This document shows, piece by piece, positions 35,501-47,500 of a stretch of 64,000 nucleotides of DNA. How positions within the stretch are numbered: the stretch's first letter is position 1; every line of letters begins with the position of its first letter. The DNA is from Struthidea cinerea (taxonomy: Eukaryota; Chordata; Aves; Passeriformes; Corcoracidae). The notes under the pieces were generated by a model. That model made no database searches. It had not been told where the DNA came from and saw only the letters and a list, made by a program, of their open reading frames with translations. A program made the position numbers and the translations under genes. Where the stretch lies: assembly GCA_013397865.1 (NCBI GenBank), contig VZTI01004086.1, positions 92,026 to 156,025 on the forward strand, written 5' to 3'.

Positions 35501-38500
35501 TGCCCCCTCCTGTCAGGGCGTTGTGCAGAGCCACAAGGTCCCCCCTCAAGTTTCATCCACCAGATTCATTTTTTTGCTTATTAAATTGCCACATTCCATC
35601 GTTTTGGAGCAATGTCCAGCTTGTTGAAGCTTTCTATTGACGTGGTTATTGTAACTCATCCCTGACACCTGAGCAGTTTGTGCAGGGTCAGTGTGAGACA
35701 AAACCCTCTGGAACCAGTGGAAAACTGTCCGTGACTTTCAGTTCTCCCCTTAGCACCCATCAGAGGTTAAAAGGTCTCAGCTGGTGTTCAGCCAGAGGTG
35801 GTCATGGAATCATGGAATTGTTTGGGTAGGAAGAGACCTTAAAGAGCATCTAATTCCAATGAGGAGCAGATTCCACCCCCCTAATTTTGTGCAAAACAGT
35901 TGAGTTTTAGTTCATTCTCCTCCTGGACAAAATCTCTGCAGCCTCTTCCCTGCTCCAAGTCCCTTTGTCACCCACACGGTCCCCAGGATGCCTCATCAGG
36001 CCTCCGAGACACAGAGACCAGACAGAATAAGGGAATAAGGTCGGTATTTATTTGAAAGGCCTTCAGAGGTGCCCCTGGGGAGCCAGAGGCTGCTGCCAGG
36101 ATGGACCCCGAGATGGACCCTGGGTCACGAGTTCCTCACACTTTTGTAGGTTTGGTTCATTTACATATCAGGGTTAATTCTCCAATTAAATCTTTGGTTT
36201 AATGATGTGATTTCCCCAAGCTTCCCCCCCTTTATTTGGTTTACACATTTTGGGCCCAGGACGGTCTGGGTGTCCTTGGAGAGCAGCCCCGGAGAGGCTT
36301 TGTTGTGTCTGCCTGGCACAGAGAGCAGAAATGAACGGGCTGCAAGAAACCTCAGAGCTGCACGCTGGGCAGTGCAGGACCTGAAAAATACAAAAGTTAA
36401 GACCTAAGGCGTCACCCAAGCCGTGATTTACCCGCGGGATCTGCTGGGAGTGTGCTTGGGAGTGACCGTGCCTTGCTCTGGAGTTGCTGACTCTGGAGTA
36501 ACTTACTCTGGAGTAATTTACTCGGGGCTTACTCTGGGTTATGTGTAGGAACGGAGGCTTTGCACCGAGGAGGTTTTGTGTGTTCCCACTGCTCTAACTG
36601 CTTCCCATTTCACCACCCCAAAAAAGATCAGCACCCGGGACAAGTGATTTTATTGCTTCAGAGGACCTTTGCTGGGTATCCACAGATCAAATCCTCCACG
36701 TGCAAAAAAATCCAGAGGAATTTGTAAAAAACTCCTCCCTAAGTTATTTATTTATTATTTTAGATGTTTGTCTCCAGCAGGACACGCTGAGGGCCTGTCC
36801 TGGGGCATCCCCGAGCTGGAATAAACCTGGCAGTAAAATCAGATTGGCACCTGGGGCCGAGTAAAACCCATGGTGAAATTTGCTCCATGCTTTGGGGCGA
36901 AATAACACCAATGAATCATTTCTGTGTCCTCGGGGGCCTCATAAATCCTCGGGCTGATGTGAGTTTTGCTGAATGCCCCTGTGCTCAGCGCAGGCCTCAC
37001 TAAAACTGATTTCATCTGTGGATTTACAGGAGATTGCCCTCAAAAAAAAATCGCCATTTTAACTAACTGAAAGATTTAATTCACCTTTGGGAGAGAAAAT
37101 TTTCCTTCTCACTGCCACGAAACTCCATGGGTACAAAAATATCCGGGCCCTGCTTTTGCCTGCCTGAATTCTCCCCGGAGCTTTGTGCCTGCTTCCTTTT
37201 CCATCAAATATCCTGGGATTCCTGGAAGGCTGGGAGTGAGAAACGGCAGGGATGGGGAGTGAGGTGTGGCTTGGCCACGCTGCCGGCAGTGGTGGCACCT
37301 CTGGAGCACCCTGGGGACACGGGGAGCATCCCTGGCCGTGCCTGAGGGATCTGAAGTCAGCTCACAGGCCTTAGAACTGGTTCCCAAAGGCTTCAGGCAG
37401 AGGTGAAAGCTCATTTTTGGGGAAAAAAACCCCTTTGGAGCATTTGGGGAAAAGTGTGACTTGTTTAATTTAGTAGGATTTGAGTTGGAGGAGGGCACTT
37501 TTAATGGGGCTGAGATCCAGGCAGGCATTATCCGTTTATTTATGGGAATCCCTACAGGGGCTGTAAATGGAAGGATGAACGTGTCCCTCATTGCTTGGAG
37601 GCTGGAGAGCTGGGATCGGGAGTCACAGCCTGGATCCTCCGATGGATTTGCGTTTGGGAATGTGGGAAGAAGGGGATGATTCCTCCAAGTCATTTGAATT
37701 TGGGATTATGGGAAGGAGGGGATGATTCCTCCAATGGATTTGCGTTTGGGATTTTGAGGAAGGAGGGGATGATTCCTCCAGTGGATTTGCGTTTGGGATT
37801 TTGAGGAAGGAGGGGACAATTTGCGTGCCTGCTGTGATCCCGGGTGCAGGTGGGTGATGGAGCTCAGCTGGGCGGGACTCCCACCCTTCCAGGACCCAGC
37901 CCCTGCTCCCAGCAGCGGTTCCAGATCCCAGGAATTCTCCCTGCCTCGTTTGCTCCCGAAGTTTATTTTAAGTGGCCAGTTCCCGGTCGCGTCTCTCCGC
38001 TCGGATCCAGGTCTTTCCTCTCTCCCAGCCATCTCTCCATCTGCATGTTTTAACTCCCCCAGCTGCCTCTCCCGTCTCTTGTGCCATTTTTTTCAGCTCT
38101 CTTGGCTCCTCTCGTTTCTCTGCCTGCTGTGTATTTTAACTCCCGGGGCCGCCTTCCCTGCTCTCCAAGTAATTCCATGTTCCCTCCCACTGCCGCGCTC
38201 CCATTCTTTCCCCATGTTTCATGCATTTCCTGCTGCTTGGACGCTCTGTTGGAGCAGGGAACATATAGAATCAATGTTTATTTTCAGCCTGCATATGCCA
38301 CGCAGGGAACACGGTGTCAGTTATTTCGTGCAGATGTATTCTCATTGAAGTTTTATAAATAATATCTGGGCCGGCAACTTTAACACAGAGGAATATTGGT
38401 TCGGCCGTGCCCGTGGGATGGGGGCGGCTCTTCCGTGGCACGGAGCTGGCGGTGGGAATTCCTTGGTGCCCCCGTGTCACATCAAAGGTGTGGGGACAGC

Positions 38501-41500
38501 TGCCTCCACTGCAGGAAGCTGGGCTCTTCGTGCCCATTTCCCTTTATTCAGATGCTCCTTTGTTTGGTTATTGCAGTGGAATTTGGGAAGTGGAGCCGCC
38601 ATCCAAGGCCCCTGCTCCTTGCAGAGCTGCAGCTGGTTTTGTCTGGGACGCTCCAGGTCTCAGTGCAGCCTCGCTCTGCGCTCTGTGGTGGGACAGCCCA
38701 AATTTGTGGCTCCTGTGGCCTGGCCAAGAGTTGGAGAGGCTCAGTCCATCACCAGTGTCTGCTGGGGACGCTCCGGGGGAGCTCAGAGTGGAGACGGAAG
38801 AACCTGAGCTCCTCTCACATCCTTGACTTAAACCTGCTCTGTGCCCCTCGGAGAAGACCTTTCAGAGGGTCTGGAGCACAGAGCAGGGCTGAGAAGGTTC
38901 CGAGAGCTCGGGAATGTCAGGAGACACTGGAGAAGGGCTTGGAGCTGGCTGGGCAGCGTTTGTGAAGAGACAAAGCTGGAAGTGCTGGCAGTGGGCAGGA
39001 GCTGAGGGAGAAACGGGAGCAGAACAGTTGTGTCCACGGGAGAGGAGCATTTCTGCTCTTCTTCATCTCCAGTCTTCCTCAAGCAGCAGTTCCTAGGGCT
39101 GTTTTCCTGTAAATCCTATAAAATCTGAGTGCTCCCAGGCTGGATCAGCACTGCAGAGCTGCTCTGGCTGAGCTAAATGAGTGGCACCAGGAAAAAGGGA
39201 TTTTCCTGGAGGCTGGAAGGGCTCGGCCCGTGGTTTGTGGTGCTGGAAGGGCATTTTCTTCAGCCTGAACCGTGTTTGTCACTGCAGCGCTGTGGCTGGG
39301 GCAGGAGGCCCTCCTGGCCCCGGTGTCCGTGGACTTTTCCTGGAGATATTTCCCCATCAGTGAGCGCAGGATGTTGCCCAGGTGCTTTTCCTCCGGAGTC
39401 CCCGCCCGGCTCAGCCCTCGGTGAAGTTTGTTTGGGCTCAGCAGCTGCCAGCAGTGACACCTTCAACTGCTGGGGCTGTTCCCGGAGTAAACACGGAAAC
39501 TGCTCCTTTAATGGTGTCAATCATCACAAAAATCCCCCAACCGCCCTCGGTTTGCCTCTGCTGTGTCCTCTGGAGGGGGACGGGGCCGGAGCTCCGGGCT
39601 GGGGACGGTGGTGGCCTGGCTGGGTGGGGCAGCAGAGCTGCTGCTCGCTGGTAGAGCTCAGATTTCCCAAAACGACCCAAAATGAGTGAGAAAAGCTCGG
39701 GAACAGAGCAGAGAGACGCGGCGGGCTCTGCGAGGGTCTCAGCAGAACGGGGATCTGGGCATCCCAAACCTCCTTGGCACATCAGGGGGGTGTTCCGAAG
39801 AGTTTGGGATACCTGGGGATACCTCGGGATCCCCCGAGCTGCAGCCCCGGCGCTCCCCGTGCCCCGCGGCGGCGCCGGCGTCTCGCGGTGTCTGCGCTGC
39901 CTCTGAACCTGTTGCTAGCAAACACCACAGCAACCCCACAGAATCTGTCAGCTGGGAGACTCGGGTGCACTCCTGTCATGTTTAGTTTAGCATCTGACAC
40001 CTCCTCCCCGACAAATACAGCCCCGGTTCACTGCTCCCGATAACTCCTTCGGAGTGCAGCGCCTGACTTCCATATGGAATAAATTACAGCACCTCCTGAA
40101 AAACGCCAGAGGCAGCTGCCAAATTATGCAAAATTTAAACCACTAATGAACAATGTGATGAAAGTTGAATGAAGGTGTATTTACAAGAGCTACAACACTC
40201 TGTCTCGGCGCAGCAGATGTACTGTCTGTGTGTGTTTGTACCTACGGACACCGGGAGACGGGAGCCGAGGGCTCGGCTGCCTGAGGTGCATCCCTCGGCA
40301 CTCAGCCTGAACGTTCCCAGCCTCGTCCTGCCTCCTTCAGCGTCCTCTCAGCAAAATTCGTGAAGGGAAATTGCGGCAGGAAGAGGCGTTAGGGGGCTTG
40401 AAGGGGTGAAAGGAACAGAGCTTGAAGAAAAAGAGAAAAAGGAGGAGGGAAGTGTTGCGAAATTTCCATTTCTTTGCCATCCAAAGGTCAGGGGACAAAC
40501 GTGGATCAGTTAATGCCGATGAGACAGACCAAAAATGTTGGCTTTTGAAATCAGGGACCACAAAATATTGGTATTAAAGGGGGCTTACAAAAGGCTGGAG
40601 AGGGATTTTTCCCAAGAGCAGGGAGTGAGAGGACAAGGGGAGATGGTCTCGAGCTGAGGGAGGGGAGGTTTAGATCAGACCTTGGGAAGGAATTCCTGGC
40701 TGTGGGGGTGGGGATCCTGGTTGTGGCTGCCCCTGGATCCCTGGCAGTGTCCCAGGCCAGGCTGGACAGGGCTGGGTGCACCCTGGCACAGCAGAAGGTG
40801 TCCCTGATGAGCTTTAAGGTCCCTTCCAACCCCAACCATTCCATGATTCCAGGATTCTCTTGTCGTCCTGCAGCTTTCCAGTGGGAGACCTCTTGGTTCC
40901 AATTCCTTGCTGGCTTATCCGAGCTGGGGTTTAATCCCCAAGCTGCTCCTGCCCCGTGTGTGGGGTGAAGTCTCTGAAACTCCCGTTCTCCTGTGAAACA
41001 GCACCAGTACTTCTGCTAGAGTGTTGGAGTTGTGCTGGGGTGGGGTTTGCTCTTGGGGACACATCAGGCTCCTTCACCTGCTTTTGGAACATCTCCGGAG
41101 ATGTTCAGTAATCCCATTTTTAATATCTCTTTTTTGAGGGTCTTTTGAGGTACTCAGCATCCCCCTGGCCACAACCCTGAGTTCCGTGCTCCGGGGAGCC
41201 CTGCCTGAGCAGGGAGGCTGGGCTGGCTGACCTCCCTGCCGCCCTTACTCACCCTGGGATTTGTTAGGCTCCAGGAGCTGCCCGAGCTGGGCTGCCGGGG
41301 GGCTCTGAAGGTCCAGACCTGCCCGTTCCCTGGCCCGCCCCTTTGGCAGAGCACACAGGGCAGTGCTGTGAACGAAATCCCTCTTCACCACGTGGATATT
41401 AATTCTATTTATTTTCAGTCTGTGCTGATCCTCCGCAGTGAAACCCTTTGGAAGCTCCTCATCATTCCCTTCCGACGGGGGGTTAATGGGTGAAAAGAGG

Positions 41501-44500
41501 GATTTGCTTTGCAGCTGACAGCTCACAAAATGCAATATTTAACTTCCCATCCTTCCGAGCTCCGTGTCGGGAGCAGGGATCCCAGGGACAGAAGAAAACT
41601 GGACCTCTTGACTAATTATGAGTCATTTATTCTGAACCGCACAAATTCTCCAATCTGAATCCCAATTAAGACGTTACACTACATGTGTTAATTAGTCTGC
41701 TCTCCTTTTTAAATCAAGCCATAACTCTTCCTAATTAGGAGGTCAGCCCTTGTAATTTGAACTGGCCTGAGTTGGAAGCACCCCTGGAAGTCACACCTGG
41801 GGGCTGGACCCGGGATCATTTTAAATTGGTTGAGATTTTCCTTGGGTGATTATCGGGTCCCCAGCAGGGCAGTAATTACAGAGGGTGCAGCTCCAAGTTG
41901 AGATATCAGGGGTAGTGTCAGCAGCGATGCCTTGGCTCTAAACTGAACCCCGGGGAGGCCTGGAGGATGCTGCTGCTGGCACCAGCGAGGGCTCTCACGG
42001 AGCACAGCAGCTCCAGCAGGAGAAAAACCAGCTCCAGGAGCTGCCCCTGGGCGTTCCAGGGGGAATCCCAGCTTATCCAGGGCAGTCCTGGAACGAGGCA
42101 GGTGTTAAAGGGTGTGGAGCAGGTAACCTCTCCCGCTTGGTCAGGTACCCTGCTCTCCTGCTTGGTCAGGTGTCGCTTTAAAGTACCGAGAACGGCGAGT
42201 AACGACACGATCCAAGTTCAGGAAGAAAGTGGTTATTTAATTAATTATAATTGGGTTTATATAACTTGGTTCCCAAAGATGACAGGAGGTCATTGGATCT
42301 TGGACCAGCCACCCCCTGTCCCATTGGCTAAAGCTCACAACACCTACTTCAAAATATTATTTCACTGTGCACCATAACAACTCTGAAAAACAGATCCCAG
42401 GTGCACAGATAAAGATCCAGTTTACAAAAAACCCGTAGCAGTGTTTATCACGGCTTTCATGAGAACCACAGAGCTCTCACAGAATGCTGCAGAAAGCTGA
42501 AAAATTTCTCTACCAAAGCTTTTCAGCATCTACAGACAGGTACCCTGCTCTCCCACTTGGACAAAGCCTTGCAGGCTTCTCTGAGAGGATCCGAGATTCA
42601 GTCATGCTCAGTTGCAGCACAAAGCAGCTCAATATTGGAGAACAGAAGCTTGACTTTCACAGCACAAATTGATAGGATCAACTCCGTCTCGAGAGCTTAT
42701 TAGCGAGGAGCTGCGCTGTTGGAGGAGTCAAGCTCTGGAGTGTTTGCCCTCCCCACTTCCCCCAAGCTCCCGAGATGAAGGCGGTTCTCAGCAAGGCGGG
42801 GAGGCTGAGTGTGCCCGGGCAGGAGCCGGGGATGAATTCCCACCCATCGGCTCCCCAAGGCGCGTTTGGAGCCGGCACCGGGCGTGGAGCGAGGGGCTGG
42901 GGTGACCTGGGTTCCGACCTGGCTGCAAACCCGGGGTGGCCGTGCCGAGGCAGGGCAGGGACAGGCCCTGGGCCAGGAAGGGCTGGCTGGCACCTGGGAG
43001 TGCTGCACCATGGATCGGGAATGGTTTCATCCCAGTGATGTCACCACAGGGACGTTCAGGGCTTGGTGTCATCTCTGGTACCTTCCCTCACCGAAGGAGC
43101 GCTCCCGTGACCGCCCCAGAGGGAAGGTGCTCGCCAGGAGATCGTGGAATCACGGAATATCCTGAGATCCACAGGGATCATCCATCCAACCCTGGTCCTG
43201 CACAGACACCCCAACACCCCCACCCTGGGCATCCCTGGCAGCGCTGTCCAAGCACTCCTGGAGCTCTGGCAGCCTCGGGGCCGTGCCCAGCACCCTCTGG
43301 GGGAAGAGCCTTTCCCTGCTCTCCAGCCTGAGCCTGCCCTGGCCCAGCTCCAGCCGTTCCCTGGTCCTGAATAACCCAGCAGCAAATCTGTTCCCTCTCC
43401 ACATTGCTCACACACACTGAACACCCCAGCAGAACTCACTGTCATGCTGTTGGTTTATATTCCCATTTTTTTCACTTGAAGGATAGGGATCCTTTTTGTA
43501 AATGGCTCCAGAATAAATCTTAAGAATTACTTTTTCCCCTTTAACAGGGGTAAACTGCCTGAGGCCCTGTCTCCTGGAACGTATTTAATATACCAGCTTC
43601 TACCAGCCAAACGCTGTCCCAGTTTTCCAGTGTTAATTCCATCAGAAGGGTCCCTTTTGGGTCATTATGAGACCCTGACCTTGCAGGTATCTTCAGGTGT
43701 TTGCTGTTAACAAGTCTTGAACCCATAAACATCCCTGGGAACAGCAGATGTTGAAATATCCTCGTCACCCACTGCAGACGTTGGATTTTTACCGAATCAG
43801 GGGATTGTCAAGTTTACAGCTTTGTTACCCCACTGATGGAGCCGTGCGTGCCTTTTCCAGTGCCTTTTCCAGTGCCTTTTCCAGTGCCTTTTCCAGAGCT
43901 CCCAGTGTCTCTCAAGGCCCTGATTTCCTTCTGCCCCCCGGCACCAGCTCCACACCGGTGGCGGGGTCACCTCGTCTGCCTCCCCCCAGGGTGGGATGGC
44001 AGGAACCACAGGGGCTGGGTGTGGGTGAAGCTGGTGCTGACCTGCTGAGGAAGAGGCGTCCGCCGCCGGCAGTGTCCAAGGCCAGGCTGGACACTGGGGC
44101 TTGGAGCACCCTGGGATGGTGGGAGGAGTCCCTGCAATGGCAGGGGGTGGGATCAGGGCACCTTTAAGGCTCTTTCCACCCCTTCCCATGGTTCTCTGAA
44201 GGGCCCGACACCGGCGAGGAGAGGGAGGCCAGCGGGTGCAGGTGTCCATCTGGTGATGTCCAGCACTCCCCTGTCCGTGGAATTCTCTAACCAAGCCTCT
44301 CCCTTGCAGAACTTCGCTCCTGAGGTCCCGTCCCCGGATGATTCTCCCGGTCCAAAGCCTCGTGTGCCTCGCTGCCTTTGGCCTGGCCCTGCCGCTGGCC
44401 ATCAGCCTCTTCCCGCAGATGTCCGAGGTCAGTGCGTGTCCAGCCACTGCTGGGGGTCTCACGGGGGGTACAAACCATGGCCTCTTTGCCCCCCTGGGTA

Positions 44501-47500
44501 TCAGCCCTGTTCCTGGGGGTCCTCCTCCGTTCCTGGAGGGAGCTGGTTTCAGCATTCCTCACGTGAGCAGTGCAGCTTCACCGGGCAGGTGAAGGCCCCT
44601 CTCCCTCACAGTGGAGTTTCCTTGGAGTTAAAATAGTGAATCCAAGCTCTGTCCGTGAAGCCAAGAGCCTGGGCCATCCATGTGAGGTGAGTGTTCTTCC
44701 CCAGAGCTTCTTGGAGGGCTTTTCCTCTTTCATCTCCTGGGCAGACCCAGCCTGGGGGTGACCCAAGGAAACCCGGCCAAGGAAACGGGAGGTGACCGAT
44801 GCCATCACTGGGACAGTTCAGCTGAACAGATTGCTCGGGTGGATTTATTTGTAAGTCGTTCATTTTGGTGACTGGAGCTTTTCCTGGCTGTGAATCTGTG
44901 CCTTTCCAGAGCAGGTCTCTATTCCTGAGGGATAAAACGAGGACTCTGCTGCGGTTCTTCTCCTGTCAGCTGGAAGGGCTGATCAGGAGTTTGTATCCCT
45001 GTCTGCAGGTTAATTCCTAGTTTTTGAGTCTGGGTGGGTTTGTGCCTGACTTCCAGCCAGGGAATCTTGCTGTACACTGGTGAGCTGACTGACAGACACG
45101 TTGGGAATTCTCTGTTGTCCTTCTTGCTGTCTCCAGGCTGAGAGAAAACCGTCCCTTCTCTCTAAGAACTTGAATTTATCTCAGTCTTGGAGTCTCTTGC
45201 TAAAAGACGTGTTTGCTGAAGCTTTAATGATTCATATGGCTCTTCCTTAAACTTTTTCTAATTAGTCAACATGGTTTTTGGAGCCCTTCCATCAGGAGCA
45301 GACACAGCGTTGCAGTCAGAAGCTGCACAAGCCGCAGTTGCAGGAGCAGTGCGATTCCCCTGCCTCCCCCGGGCTCCGTGCGTCCCCAGAGCCTGGCGGT
45401 CCCTCTGGCAGGAGCTCGGCCTTGGCTCCCTGGCCATCGGCTCTGTGCTCTGACCCCAAGTTCTGCTCCGAGGTTCTGCTTGGGAAGGGCTGAGGAGCAT
45501 TGCCAGGTCTCGCACCTGCTCGAGGTAGAGCCTGGAGTATGTCCAGCCTTCCCGTGGGAAGGAGACTCGGGCACGGAGCGTCCCTTCTGCTCCTTTTCCA
45601 GAGAGCCAGAGAGGTTTTAAGGCTGGAAAAGCCCTCGGAGCCCATCCAGTCCAGCTGTTCCCCCAGCACTGCCCGGGCCAGCACTGCCCCACGTCCCTGA
45701 GTGCCACATCCACAGAGCTCTGGAATCCCTCCAGGGATGGGGACTCCAGCCCTGTTCTAGTGCCTGACCACCCTTTCCATGAAGAATTCCTTCCTGATAT
45801 CCAGTCTAAACCTTCCCTGGTGCAATTTTCCTGGGAATTTCCAGTTCCCTTCCTGTTTCCAGGAAAGGCAGCTGCACCACCAGGAGGTCTGAGAGGTCTC
45901 CTTTCAGGATAATCAGGGAAGCAAGACCACAGCAGGTACCTCATTTATCCCAAAGGTGACAAGGCCACTGTTCCCCCAAAATCCTGGAATTCTACCATGG
46001 TTGGGGCTGGAAGGGACCTCAAAGACCCTCTTGTTCCATGCCATGACCAGGGACACCTCCCACCGGAATCGTGGCTTCCTGGGTGACAGATAATTTCTCC
46101 TGCGCATGATCTGAGATTCCAGCAGGAAAACCACGTTGGTTTTAGCAGCTGAATGAATTCTAACCCACGGGGAGAATTCAGGACTGGTTTGCCTCAAAGG
46201 ATGTCGGGATTGCAGGCACCAGGCGATCCTGGAACGACGGCGTCGATGGGAGTGACCTTCTGAAGGCAGCTGAGATGTTCTCAGCAGTGCAAACATGAAT
46301 CAGCGCTGATTAGGGATCAGACAGGATGACGAGCGCTGCCCACGCGCCGTGTCAGGGGAAAGAAACCCTCCCGGAGCCTGCTGGAGCTCTGCCTGCTGGG
46401 ATCCCAGCTCTGCCCCACGGCGGCGAGACCCCCCGTGCACAGCTGGAGCCACATCTGCTCACACCACGGGGTCAGGTGCTCCACAGGCAGCCGGGGCCGG
46501 TCAATCTTGGAATTCCAGACTGGTTTGGATCGGGAAGGGACCTTAAATCCCATCCCATCCCCCCCCTGCCACGGGCAGGGACACCTCCCACTGTCCCAGG
46601 TGGATCCAAGCCCCAATGTCCAGCCTGGCCTTGGACACTGCCAGGGATCCAGGGCCACCCACAGCTGCTCTGGGAATTCCAGCCCAGCCCCTCCCCACCC
46701 TCCCAGCCAGGAATTCCTTCCCAAGATCCCAGCCCAAGCTCCCCTTTCCCAGTGGGAAGCCATTCCCTGGGTCCTGTCCCTCCAGGCCTTGGCCCCAGTC
46801 CCTCTCCAGCTCTCCTGGAGCCCCTTCAGGCCCTGCAAGGGACTTGGAGCTCTCCCTGGAGCCTTCCCTTCTCCAGGTGGACACAAGCTGTTTCCCATTG
46901 TATGAACTGGCATGAGTGTTTATAGAGGACATTCCCCCCATTCTCCAGAATCTCTTTGGAGGTTTCTGTGGGGATGCTCATGTGAGCAAAGTGAGGGGTT
47001 TACCTGGAGCAATCTCTCTGGATCCATTTCTTCACAGCCTGGGGTGGGAAATCCAAGTCTCCTTGCAGGGAGTGTTTCCCAAAACCCGTGAGTTCCTGGG
47101 CACTCCTCACCACACCGTGAACTTCAGTGGCTGGGCTTGATGGCCTTGGAGGTGTTTTCCAACTCGAATGAATTCCATGGTCCTGCCTGGGCAGATAAGG
47201 AACTTAGAGGTGTTTAAACATCACCTCTGTGCGGGTGGAAATGTCTTTGCTTTTCCCGTGGCCTCAGTCATGGACGCACCAGGGCGGGACCACGCTGCTG
47301 TGCCGAGCGCTGCAGGGAGCAGATCGACAGCAAGGCGTGAGAGACATGTTCCGCTCCAAAAACGTGGCTGTGGTCTGAGCAGCAGCCCCTGCAGGAGTCG
47401 TGAACAAGCCAAATTCTGCCCCTAATCACACATCCACAACCTTGTGTAAGTCGGGGAGCAAACACAGAGGCTGAGGGGTCGTAGAGTGGTTGTTTTGGGC

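Noticed and set aside
35966..36420. Complete endogenous retrovirus
   Set aside because: Only an LTR-like block is present; no gag, pol or env-like frames are found nearby on either strand.
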